Origin: Gallionella sp.
GTDB taxonomy: Bacteria; Pseudomonadota; Gammaproteobacteria; Burkholderiales; Gallionellaceae
Assembly: GCA_024654105.1 (NCBI GenBank)
Contig: JANLID010000322.1
Location: 1-5,690 of the forward strand
DNA length: 5,690 nt
Direction of reading: 5' to 3'
Under the pieces are notes generated by a model. The model made no database searches. It saw nothing but the letters and a program-made list of their open reading frames with translations, and was not told the origin of the DNA. Positions 1 to 5,690 of the stretch are shown piece by piece (position 1 is the stretch's first letter; each line of letters starts with the position of its first letter). Position numbers and translations under genes: made by a program.

Positions 1-2624
1 CGTACATTCGGGACTCTGTTAAGTATGTTTCGCATGAATCGCACGCCAGCTCCGGCAGCAACAAGTGACGATCCGCTCGCGGCACCCATGGCTCCCGCCG
101 CGCCGACGCGAGAGCCGGCGATGCGGATAACCAGATCAACCAAGGCGTCCTGATCCTGAAGAACCTCATTCATCCGCGTTGTATTGCTCATGGCGGCTTC
201 TATTTCCTGCGCTCTGGTCAGAACCTTGCGCAAGAGCAGGTTGTCCCGGCGATTGAGCACGCCTTGACGTTCCATCATGTCCAGAACGCCCGGAGACTTT
301 CCTCCTGCAACGGGCTTTGTCATGATTTCGTTGTATTTGGCGAACGAGAAATTACCGTCAGCATTGGTTGCCTGACGCGCGGCATATTCCAGCGTCGCCG
401 CTTTCAATCCCTCCACGGCATCGCCCTTCTTCGCCATCCGAACGAGTTGGCTGTAATTTCTCTCAGGTGATTTTGATGTGATGATCTTCCCAATGGCCTC
501 CGGTACGTTTTCAATACCGACTAACTGAGCAAAGGCGGCGCGTTTTTGAATCGCCTCTCTTGCTACAGTGGCCATGCCTTCCATGTCCCGGAAGGTCTGT
601 TCTGCGGTTACTGAATCCATCAGGTGGCGGCGCAACTCAGGGAAGCGGACCATGATGGCTTCGTTCTTCTCCACGAAGTCCTGCAGCCTCTTGGGATTCA
701 CCCGTCCGCCGGTTTCGGTCGTTGCGTCAGCCGCTACGCGCAGGAAGTTTTCCTGTTCGCTCAACATGGTCTGTCCACGTATGCTGGCAGCGAATTCAAG
801 TTCGGCCTGACCACCGCTAAAACCGGCCGCCTCTGCCAGTTCCCTGAAGTTGATGTCTCCGGAAGTTCCGCCGCGCCCGAAGGCTCTTTCCAACATTAGT
901 TCGGGGTCGATCTTGAGTGCGCCGCTGCGCTCCGACCCAAGAGCGTCTCCGGCAAATGTGCGGGTAAAGGAATCGTGTAGTTCTCTGGAAAAGGTTCTGG
1001 CAATCTCTGCGGCGGTTCCGGGTAATTGCGACAAGTCTTCTAATGCCCCCTCGGCAATGGCCGTGTACTGCCTTGCCTTGTCTGATCCGCCCGGCGTTGC
1101 TCTCGCGTCGCGCGCCAGCCGCAACATGCGCGAGCGCAGGCGCAATAGATCGCCGGCAGAAGCTGCGGGCTCTCCTTCTCCACGCATTCTGGCTACTTCT
1201 GCCTCGACGATTGGATCAACCGATTCCGACTTGAGCATGGTTTCCCTCAAGTCGTCATAAGCCCTTACCGTGCCCTCCGGACGCATCGGCGTTTTCTTGT
1301 CGATAGCCTCCCAGAGTTCGCCTTCAATCTTCCTGACTTCGTGTAGCGTTTCATCCAGAACTGCGTGAGCGCGCTTTGAGGCTAGTTGAGCGTCTGCCTT
1401 GCCAACGTTCGCCCATGCTTTAGCTGCATTTGTCCTGGCCAGATTGAGCCGTGCCGAGACGATGCCGCTGAAATACTGTTCTCGCACACGCGCAGCGGTC
1501 GCAAGCGCGGCGGGACTGCCTTCTGCGGTCAGTTTGTCTGTAATCGTCCTGAGCGCCTCAAATGAGTCCTTGACCAGCTTGTTGGCATCGCCGGCGAAGT
1601 TTTCGTTTTCCTTGGCAAGGCGCCGTTCCACAGCCAACAATGTTGGACTGCCTGTCTTCTGACCAGAAGTCAGCTTGACGCCCGGAAGCTCCGTTTCCCG
1701 CAGGCGGCGGGCGATTTCTACCGGGTCTTCGCCTGCGCCACGAATCGCGTCCTGCAAGAGCTTTGATACCTTGGCTTCACGTCCGACCTTGGTAAATCCT
1801 TTGACCATGTCCTTGATGGCCTGTGTCGTGCCACTGACGGCTTTAAGGACGACGCCGACCGGATTGAGAAAACCTCCAACGACTTCTGCCCCGAGTCTGA
1901 CGCCCTGATCACCCGGAAAGTAGAGTTCGGAAATTGCAGCCCCTTGCGCTGAACCTGCCAGACTGGTTGCCTCGACCGCAGCAAACCGTGCCGGACTTTC
2001 TCTGGCCATCGTCAGAATCGGCGCGAATATGCCTTTGCCCTTGACACCGGCCTTTGCAAGCCCGATGGGCGCTCCGGCAATTGGTAAACCACCACCAAAG
2101 ACTTCACCCGCCGCTGCCAATGGACGTTCTTCTGGCGGCAGGTCTTCCAGACGCTCATAAGGATTCAGGCCCAACCCACGGAAGCCGCGCTTGATCGAGG
2201 ACGATCCACCGAATACCGGCCCGATGATTGGCGCTTCCTCTGCGCCGGAGAAAGGCGAAGTCGCCGGTGGCGCCCGTCTCATCTGATTGAGCACGTCTAC
2301 GCCGAGATCAACTGGAGCACCCAATATCTGCGCGGTTCCGGTGACTGCACCGCGCTCGAATGCCTTGACTGGATCGCCGCTGCGGTCGAAGCCACGGCCT
2401 GTTTTCAGGATGCGAACGATCTCTGAATCAGGCACACCAGCTTCTTGAGCGGCCTTTACATCGTAGACCTTGGTTTTACCGATACGGGTTTCAGCGCCGC
2501 GCGGTAGTTCGCCTTCTTCTGCTGTCCCTATCTTGTAGAGAGGCTCTCTCTTGACAATTTGTTCGACGATCTCGGCTTCTGGAACACCGGCCTTCTGGGC
2601 CGCTTCGATGTCGTATCTGGCCAT
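1..2624 (-). CDS. Giant phage protein, N-terminal 874 residues; candidate ejection/internal virion protein; partial
   Basis: The frame is open without a stop from the ATG at 2622-2624 to the left edge: 874 complete codons plus two bases. Residues 4-23 and 54-73 are two copies of a motif (YDIEAAQKAGVPEAEIVEQI and YDVKAAQEAGVPDSEIVRIL). As I recall, this kind of motif occurs near the N-terminus of large phage virion proteins. Residues 85-265 are Gly/Ala/Pro-rich with mild hydrophobic stretches (VFGGGLPIAGAPIGLA at 175-190; LGAEVVGGFLNPVGVVL at 244-260). Residues 270-830 are mostly charged, probably helical, with many Arg/Glu/Ala. Residues 832-868 turn Gly/Ala-rich again (RVGAAGAMGAASG at 839-851, then VAAGAGVRFM). 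No lysozyme or transglycosylase motif is seen in this part; such a domain could lie in the missing C-terminus. Position and size resemble T7 gp16. The function is inferred from context; the reading frame is certain. Confidence 0.88.
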   Translation of the reverse strand, partial: MARYDIEAAQKAGVPEAEIVEQIVKREPLYKIGTAEEGELPRGAETRIGKTKVYDVKAAQEAGVPDSEIVRILKTGRGFDRSGDPVKAFERGAVTGTAQILGAPVDLGVDVLNQMRRAPPATSPFSGAEEAPIIGPVFGGSSSIKRGFRGLGLNPYERLEDLPPEERPLAAAGEVFGGGLPIAGAPIGLAKAGVKGKGIFAPILTMARESPARFAAVEATSLAGSAQGAAISELYFPGDQGVRLGAEVVGGFLNPVGVVLKAVSGTTQAIKDMVKGFTKVGREAKVSKLLQDAIRGAGEDPVEIARRLRETELPGVKLTSGQKTGSPTLLAVERRLAKENENFAGDANKLVKDSFEALRTITDKLTAEGSPAALATAARVREQYFSGIVSARLNLARTNAAKAWANVGKADAQLASKRAHAVLDETLHEVRKIEGELWEAIDKKTPMRPEGTVRAYDDLRETMLKSESVDPIVEAEVARMRGEGEPAASAGDLLRLRSRMLRLARDARATPGGSDKARQYTAIAEGALEDLSQLPGTAAEIARTFSRELHDSFTRTFAGDALGSERSGALKIDPELMLERAFGRGGTSGDINFRELAEAAGFSGGQAELEFAASIRGQTMLSEQENFLRVAADATTETGGRVNPKRLQDFVEKNEAIMVRFPELRRHLMDSVTAEQTFRDMEGMATVAREAIQKRAAFAQLVGIENVPEAIGKIITSKSPERNYSQLVRMAKKGDAVEGLKAATLEYAARQATNADGNFSFAKYNEIMTKPVAGGKSPGVLDMMERQGVLNRRDNLLLRKVLTRAQEIEAAMSNTTRMNEVLQDQDALVDLVIRIAGSRVGAAGAMGAASGSSLVAAGAGVRFMRNILNRVPNV
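2406..2465 (-). repeat. N-terminal motif, copy 2 (protein-level repeat)
   Basis: Encodes residues 54-73 of the giant protein (YDVKAAQEAGVPDSEIVRIL), 50 residues after copy 1. The linker between copies is polar and holds LYKIGTAEEGELPRG and TRIGKTK. The DNA of the two copies is also recognisably similar but drifted, which points to an old duplication. Confidence 0.7.
2556..2615 (-). repeat. N-terminal motif, copy 1 (protein-level repeat)
   Basis: Encodes residues 4-23 of the giant protein (YDIEAAQKAGVPEAEIVEQI). It matches copy 2 at 12 of 20 residues, with most differences conservative. The pattern is Y-D, a helix with AAQ-x-AGV, P plus acidic residues, then EIV. It looks like a small helical hairpin that may dock on another virion protein; that role is a guess. 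Confidence 0.7.
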
Positions 2625-4498
2625 CAATTCACCCAGAAATCTTCCGCCTTGGCCTTCTTGAATTTCTTGTCGAAGGCGCCGACAACAACTTCATATTCCT
2701 TCGCCAGTTGCGACAGTTGTGCCCGGTTCTTGGTGTAGTCTGATACCGCTTCAGGACGTAGTGCTCTGGACGACAAACTGCGGTCAATGGTTTCTACTTC
2801 CTGCAAAATCATGCGGCGCGTGCTCTCCATGCGCTCACGCGACAAGCGATCACCCTTGAAGAACTGCAGCGGCTTTTGCGTGACTTCGTCCAGCAACTTC
2901 GAAGTAAATACGGACGGTCTCCACGACCCTGCTTCCTGCATGACAGAAAGCGTATTTATTCTCAGATTTTCCATCGCGTTCGCGGCCTTGGCGGTATCCT
3001 TGAACGGAATATCCTTGCCGAAGAAATCCGCTACCACATTGCCAACATTTTTCAGTACAGAAGCCGGTCCTGTCGCCTCTCCCGGTTTGATGTCTGTGGG
3101 CGTTGCCGTGCTTCCAACGGGGGCTTGATCGGTTTGCGCAGAGAACTCTGCAATGAGTTTTTTGCTGGCAACGTCGATGATTCTGGTCGCGCCGCTTTGC
3201 GGATCGGTGGCGGTTATTCTCCGGCCGGAAGCAACGCTTTCCGCTATCTGTTGCGCCTCGTCTTCCGTAAAACCTTCCCGGACCAGTGTTTTTGCCATCA
3301 TCGCCGCCTGCGCAGCCCGTCCCTTGTCGGTAGTCTGAAGATCGTTTGCCTGCTTGATTGCAGCGTCGGCTAGATCATCACGACCCTTGGAGCGGAAGAA
3401 TTCAGCACGCCTTCTATGCCACTCAGGATCGTTCTCGATGCTCGCCCTTTGATCCTCTACGACTGTTGGAGGCTTGGCGCCGGTATCCTGTTCGATCTGG
3501 GCTTTTTCTTCATCGCTCAGACTTTCCCAGTAAATATCCTCTATCGGATCGCCGCCAGTAGCTCGCTCTACAACACCCAGCTTCTTGTTCGCAAATGCAG
3601 CGGCCTGCTTGGTTATTGCGACATCCGCAGACTGCTCTACGCCTTTCTTGACAATGTCAACTTCATCCTTCGGCGGCACAATTCCCAAGGCACCGTAGAA
3701 AGCATCTCCGTTTCTGGAAACAATCTGCAGCTCCTCGTCGCTGAACGTGGTGGCGGCGGCCTCCGGTTTGTTTTCCTTGATCCACTCATTCACAGCAAGG
3801 AATTCAGAGGCGGTTACACGCTCGTCGGCATTGATCCTGTCCACCAGTTGCGGTGGCACGAGTTGCTGCCAGCCCATCAGGATCGTCTGCCCTTTTTTGT
3901 GCAGCGTCGGTAATACAGACGAATCAATTTCCGCGTTGATGGTCTTGATAGCGTCAGGCGAGGACAGGAGTTTCAAAGCGGCTTCACCGCTCGGGTCCAG
4001 TTCCAGCGTTCTCGCAATCGTTGGGCTGCGGTCCTTGTACTTCGCAAGAACGGCTGCCATGTCTGGTTGATCGGCAAGCGACTCATAGGTCGCGCCCAAA
4101 CCCGGTCTCAGGGAGTCGAGTTGTTCGGCGTACTGGGTGATGAACTGCTTGCGCGCTGATCCTCTGAGCTTGGAGACCATCTTGACGCCGTCTTCCAACG
4201 CCTCCGTGTGAACCTTGAATTCCTGCAGCCTTGCGAGACGGTCTTCCTGCTGCTGCTGTATACGGGCATTCAAAGGAGACGGACGACCAGTAACACCTGC
4301 CCCGAATTCTCCTATTGCACTGAAAAACTTCTCCGCGCCGCCCATTTGAGAGATGGCCTGCTTGCGCAGATCGTGTTGTCTTGGGGCGGGCCGTTGTTGC
4401 ACGGGTGGTCCGGCAACACCAGCGTCCGCTGTGCCGCCAGACGTGGAAAACGGCGTCGCCGGGCTGGAATACAGTTCGTCTTGAAAAAGTTGGGCCAT
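2624..4498 (-). CDS. Large helical phage protein of unknown function, candidate internal virion protein
   Basis: A complete 624-residue protein that I cannot assign to a named family. Residues 1-45 are Ser/Thr/Pro/Gly-rich and probably disordered. Residues 54-160 are charged helices, including QQQQEDRLARLQEF (81-94). Residues 160-300 continue as short helices, with an Asp/Glu-rich turn at 250-260. Residues 404-450 form a distinct unit: LVREGFTEDEAQQIAE, then SGRRIT, DPQSG and TRIIDV. A polar Thr/Pro linker (454-475) leads to a C-terminal helical unit (477-615) that includes GNVVADFFGKDIPF and ERMESTRRMILQEVETIDRSL. The end is Lys-rich, then FWVN. No signal peptide, clear membrane span or catalytic motif is seen. 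Size, helix content and position between the S74 protein and a giant protein match T7 gp15, the middle ejection protein, but that is an analogy of order, not shown homology. The start follows the upstream stop by 5 bases. Confidence 0.9.
   Translation of the reverse strand: MAQLFQDELYSSPATPFSTSGGTADAGVAGPPVQQRPAPRQHDLRKQAISQMGGAEKFFSAIGEFGAGVTGRPSPLNARIQQQQEDRLARLQEFKVHTEALEDGVKMVSKLRGSARKQFITQYAEQLDSLRPGLGATYESLADQPDMAAVLAKYKDRSPTIARTLELDPSGEAALKLLSSPDAIKTINAEIDSSVLPTLHKKGQTILMGWQQLVPPQLVDRINADERVTASEFLAVNEWIKENKPEAAATTFSDEELQIVSRNGDAFYGALGIVPPKDEVDIVKKGVEQSADVAITKQAAAFANKKLGVVERATGGDPIEDIYWESLSDEEKAQIEQDTGAKPPTVVEDQRASIENDPEWHRRRAEFFRSKGRDDLADAAIKQANDLQTTDKGRAAQAAMMAKTLVREGFTEDEAQQIAESVASGRRITATDPQSGATRIIDVASKKLIAEFSAQTDQAPVGSTATPTDIKPGEATGPASVLKNVGNVVADFFGKDIPFKDTAKAANAMENLRINTLSVMQEAGSWRPSVFTSKLLDEVTQKPLQFFKGDRLSRERMESTRRMILQEVETIDRSLSSRALRPEAVSDYTKNRAQLSQLAKEYEVVVGAFDKKFKKAKAEDFWVN
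2629..2634 (-). promoter_or_regulatory. Ribosome binding site and TGATG coupled start of the giant protein
   Basis: GGGTGA lies 4 bases before the ATG at 2624, within the last codons of the 624-residue gene. The stop TGA (2624-2626) and the start ATG (2622-2624) share one base. This is a classic translational-coupling junction and it fixes the start of the downstream gene. An in-frame TTG one codon upstream is a less likely alternative start. Confidence 0.55.
3236..3289 (-). other. Short helix-turn motif resembling the repeats of the next protein
   Basis: Encodes residues 404-421 of the 624-residue protein (LVREGFTEDEAQQIAESV). The core G-F-T-E-D-E resembles G-V-P-E-A-E and G-V-P-D-S-E in the two N-terminal repeats of the downstream giant protein: a helix, Gly plus a hydrophobic residue, a helix-capping Thr or Pro, then an acidic helix start. 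The likeness is short and may be convergent. Confidence 0.3.
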
Positions 4499-4503
4499 TT
4501 TTA

Positions 4504-5550
4504 CTATCGCACCTGGCTGTAATCGACAACGTCATAACCGCTGGAGTGTTTGCGCACCGCTGCAGGAATGACTTTCTTGACTTCATCTGCCATCACGCCG
4601 ATACGTAGCGGCGCGATTGGGGATTCGCCCTTGTACTTGTAGAGATGCAACCCAATACCCTCTTTGGTTTCAGTAACCTTGCCGTAGTCATCTTTTAGCC
4701 TACGGTCGGAAAACGCCGCGAGGGCGCCTATGCCAGTCGCGAGAGCCCCTATCTCTGCCAAGCCAGCGCCCTGCTTGGTCGTGCTTCCCTGATTCCTGAA
4801 ATTAATCGCGTTCGGCCCAATGCTCGCCAGTCCGATGCCTCCTTGTTGGGTTGCTCCGGTTAATGCAAGTCGATTGGCAAAGGCCTGTTGTCTAAGTTGC
4901 TGTTGGAATTGCTGTGCCGAGTTGGCTACGTTCTGCTGATTTAGGTTGATTCCTGATTGCACCTGCTGAGCGGCCAAGGGGAAGTTCAATCGCGCCTGTG
5001 CTTCCCCAGCACGAAGATTGCGGATCAGGCTGCCCTTCTGTATTTCTCCCTCTCTGGCAAGTAATGCTGCCTCTCCGGAAATTGGAGAATCAGAAAGCCT
5101 TAATCCCCTGGCATTCGCCAGTTCGTCGGCAATCAGCCCGATGCCGCGTCCGGTTGAAGCATCTATGTCGGCGGTGCCAGCCAGAATCCCTGCATCGGCA
5201 GCCTCTTTGATCAGTTGCAACTGTTCCGGCGATGCCGCCCCACCACGCCTTAATTCGTCCAGTTGAAGCTGAAGTAACTCGTCCTGAATAGGTCCGAGAC
5301 GTTGTGTACGTTCAAACTCGGCCTTGAAAGCCTCGGCTTGCTGCTCTGGAGTAACAGCAGCATCCAATGCGGCATTCAGCGTTCTGGTGCGTTCCAGATC
5401 AGCCGTGGACGCCTCCAGTAACTGTTGTTGAAATGGTGCGAGCTGATCAATCTGCTCTAGTTGTTTGCGCGTCAGTTCGGCATTGAGCCTTTGAAGCTCC
5501 GTTTCAGCAGCGGTCGGCGGCGGAACGTTGGTGGTGGATTTGGTGCCCAT
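4504..5550 (-). CDS. Helical virion protein with C-terminal Peptidase_S74 chaperone domain
   Basis: A 348-residue protein, often annotated simply as 'tail fiber domain-containing protein'. Residues 15-110 are charged and Gln/Leu-rich, probably helical or coiled coil. Two related stretches, QLAPFQQQLLEAS (36-48) and QRLGPIQDELLQLQ (83-96), suggest an internal duplication. Residues 180-225 are rich in Gln, Ala and Asn. Residues 261-280 are Gly/Ala-rich and hydrophobic. Residues 281-348 form a short S74 domain: SDRRLK at 281-286 carries the Ser and Lys expected of the autocleavage dyad, followed by LYKYKG (303-308), IGVMADEVKKVIP (317-329) and VDYSQV (342-347). In this family the domain trimerises a fibre and then cuts itself off before the Ser. 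No beta-helix, collagen-like or receptor-binding fibre repeat is visible, so a fibre role is doubtful. By position it sits where T7 encodes internal protein gp14. The S74 call is strong; the virion role is inferred. Confidence 0.92.
   Translation of the reverse strand: MGTKSTTNVPPPTAAETELQRLNAELTRKQLEQIDQLAPFQQQLLEASTADLERTRTLNAALDAAVTPEQQAEAFKAEFERTQRLGPIQDELLQLQLDELRRGGAASPEQLQLIKEAADAGILAGTADIDASTGRGIGLIADELANARGLRLSDSPISGEAALLAREGEIQKGSLIRNLRAGEAQARLNFPLAAQQVQSGINLNQQNVANSAQQFQQQLRQQAFANRLALTGATQQGGIGLASIGPNAINFRNQGSTTKQGAGLAEIGALATGIGALAAFSDRRLKDDYGKVTETKEGIGLHLYKYKGESPIAPLRIGVMADEVKKVIPAAVRKHSSGYDVVDYSQVR
4507..4710 (-). other. Peptidase_S74 intramolecular chaperone domain (protein region)
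   Basis: Encodes residues 281-348 of the S74 protein. The Ser281 (TCC) to Lys286 (AAA) spacing of five residues matches the Ser-Lys arrangement of endosialidase-type chaperone domains. The domain stops right after VDYSQVR, so the long C-terminal helix that follows this motif in many fibre proteins is absent. Similar short forms, with ADEV rather than AQEV in the core motif, are known from phages and prophages. Whether the short form still cleaves is not evident from sequence. Confidence 0.9.
4510..4514 (-). promoter_or_regulatory. Weak ribosome binding site for the 624-residue protein
   Basis: AGGTG lies inside the last codons of the S74 gene, 11 bases before the ATG at 4498, which is rather far. 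The sequence between is AT-rich (GATAGTAAAA). With only 5 bases between stop and start, coupled re-initiation after the S74 gene is likely to help. Confidence 0.35.
4711..4770 (-). other. Gly/Ala-rich hydrophobic segment just before the S74 cleavage site
   Basis: Encodes residues 261-280 of the S74 protein, from GAGLAEIG to GALAAF. It carries a single charged residue (Glu266) and is spaced with small residues like a glycine zipper. It ends immediately before Ser281. It could be a flexible linker or a helix that inserts in or lies on a membrane; sequence alone does not decide. Confidence 0.5.
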
Positions 5551-5690
5551 TTATAGTCTCTTCATATGAATAGTTCCGGACGCAACCTTGCGCGTGCCGT
5601 GCTTTTCCAGAACATCGGAGAACTTTTTTGTTGATTCGTCCACGTAGCAAAACAGCGCCTCTGCCCCAGAAGTAGCAAGCGTGGCCCACG
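5551..5690 (-). CDS. C-terminal end of a phage protein, possibly GNAT-fold (T7 gp13-like); partial
   Basis: This is the end of a gene that begins beyond the right edge. The complete codons run from 5688 to a TAA at 5551-5553, giving 45 residues that begin WATLATSGAEALF and end TIHMKRL. The TAA directly abuts the ATG of the next gene, which favours this frame over the two alternatives there. The stretch CYVDESTKKFSDVLEKHG followed by TRKV resembles the last helix and strand of GNAT acetyltransferases, where a residue pair such as ES/NS precedes a helix ending in EK-x-G. Small GNAT-like proteins related to T7 gp13 are known just upstream of internal virion protein genes in T7-like phages, so the position fits. 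With only 45 residues the family call is weak; that it codes is much surer. A different 61-codon frame over the same bases (from 5689) overlaps the next gene out of frame and is taken as a shadow. Confidence 0.6.
   Translation of the reverse strand, partial: WATLATSGAEALFCYVDESTKKFSDVLEKHGTRKVASGTIHMKRL
5558..5563 (-). promoter_or_regulatory. Ribosome binding site for the S74-domain gene
   Basis: GAAGAG lies 7 bases before the ATG at 5550, inside the last codons of the upstream gene. It is a moderate Shine-Dalgarno match at good spacing and supports the chosen start. With the TAAATG junction, it suggests that the gene is translated partly by ribosomes finishing the upstream frame. Confidence 0.5.

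Noticed and set aside
850..1260. 136-codon plus-strand frame, Ser/Arg-rich
   Set aside because: It lies wholly antisense to the continuous minus-strand frame of the giant protein. Its composition (runs of S, R, A and P) is typical of a mirror frame, and no ribosome site or protein family is apparent.
1718..1984. 88-codon minus-strand frame inside the giant gene
   Set aside because: It is out of frame with the long open frame and has a low-complexity Ser/Arg-rich product; a shadow.
1..2624. Lytic transglycosylase or lysozyme domain in the giant protein
   Set aside because: Expected by analogy with T7 gp16, but no Glu-Ser/Gly catalytic motif typical of such enzymes was found in the 874 visible residues. 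The missing part could still hold one.
2876..3913. Two 165-codon plus-strand frames (2876-3373 and 3416-3913)
   Set aside because: Both are antisense to the intact 624-residue gene and are Cys/Arg/His-rich with no recognisable motif. They are explained by codon bias of the minus strand.
4248..4259. Short trinucleotide run (four CAG codons on the minus strand)
   Set aside because: It encodes four Gln in a Gln-rich helix; too short to be a meaningful repeat element.
4083..4586. 167-codon minus-strand frame spanning the junction of the S74 and 624-residue genes
   Set aside because: It overlaps both real genes in another frame. Its Arg/Ser/Thr/Cys-rich composition lacks any domain, while the two overlapped frames make coherent proteins with matching junctions.
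5504..5689. 61-codon minus-strand frame at the right edge, GTG or edge start
   Set aside because: It runs 47 bases into the S74 gene out of frame and has an unlikely composition. The neighbouring frame ending TAA next to the ATG fits better.
1..5690. Promoters, rho-independent terminators, tRNAs, CRISPR arrays, insertion sequence ends, attachment sites
   Set aside because: Genes cover the window with at most 5 bases between them. I saw no hairpin with a T-run, no spaced repeats, and no tRNA-like or inverted-repeat ends by eye.

Overview
The window looks like part of the late (virion) gene block of a tailed phage or prophage. All coding is on the minus strand, so transcription runs from position 5690 towards position 1. 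Four reading frames follow each other almost without gaps (TAAATG at 5548-5553, 5 bases at 4499-4503, a TGATG overlap at 2622-2626). There is no room for a promoter or terminator between them. Base composition is moderately GC-rich and even throughout, which suits a phage of a proteobacterium-like host, but nothing identifies the host. No integrase, lysis, packaging or host gene is visible, so free phage and prophage cannot be told apart.

Layout in transcription order. (1) 5551-5690: the last 45 codons of a gene cut by the window edge, with a possible GNAT-fold C-terminus. (2) 4504-5550: a 348-residue, helical, Gln/Ala-rich protein. It ends in a short, clear Peptidase_S74 (endosialidase-type intramolecular chaperone) domain with the Ser-Asp-x-Arg-x-Lys autocleavage motif. 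(3) 2624-4498: a 624-residue, almost wholly helical protein of no recognised family. (4) 1-2624: the first 874 codons of a very large protein that runs off the left edge. It has two copies of a short N-terminal motif and Gly/Ala-rich hydrophobic stretches. This frame is open from its ATG to the window edge with no stop; the plus-strand frames opposite it are shadows.

Interpretation (inference): the order of small GNAT-like protein, modest helical protein, 600-700-residue helical protein and giant protein resembles the T7 order gp13-gp14-gp15-gp16, the internal core/ejection proteins. If so, the three larger proteins may be packaged in the head or connector and injected to build a channel through the cell envelope. 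The most unusual point is the S74 chaperone domain. It normally trimerises tail fibres, but here it caps a helical, non-fibre-like protein and directly follows a hydrophobic Gly/Ala-rich segment. I see no defence system, CRISPR array, RNA gene or mobile element.
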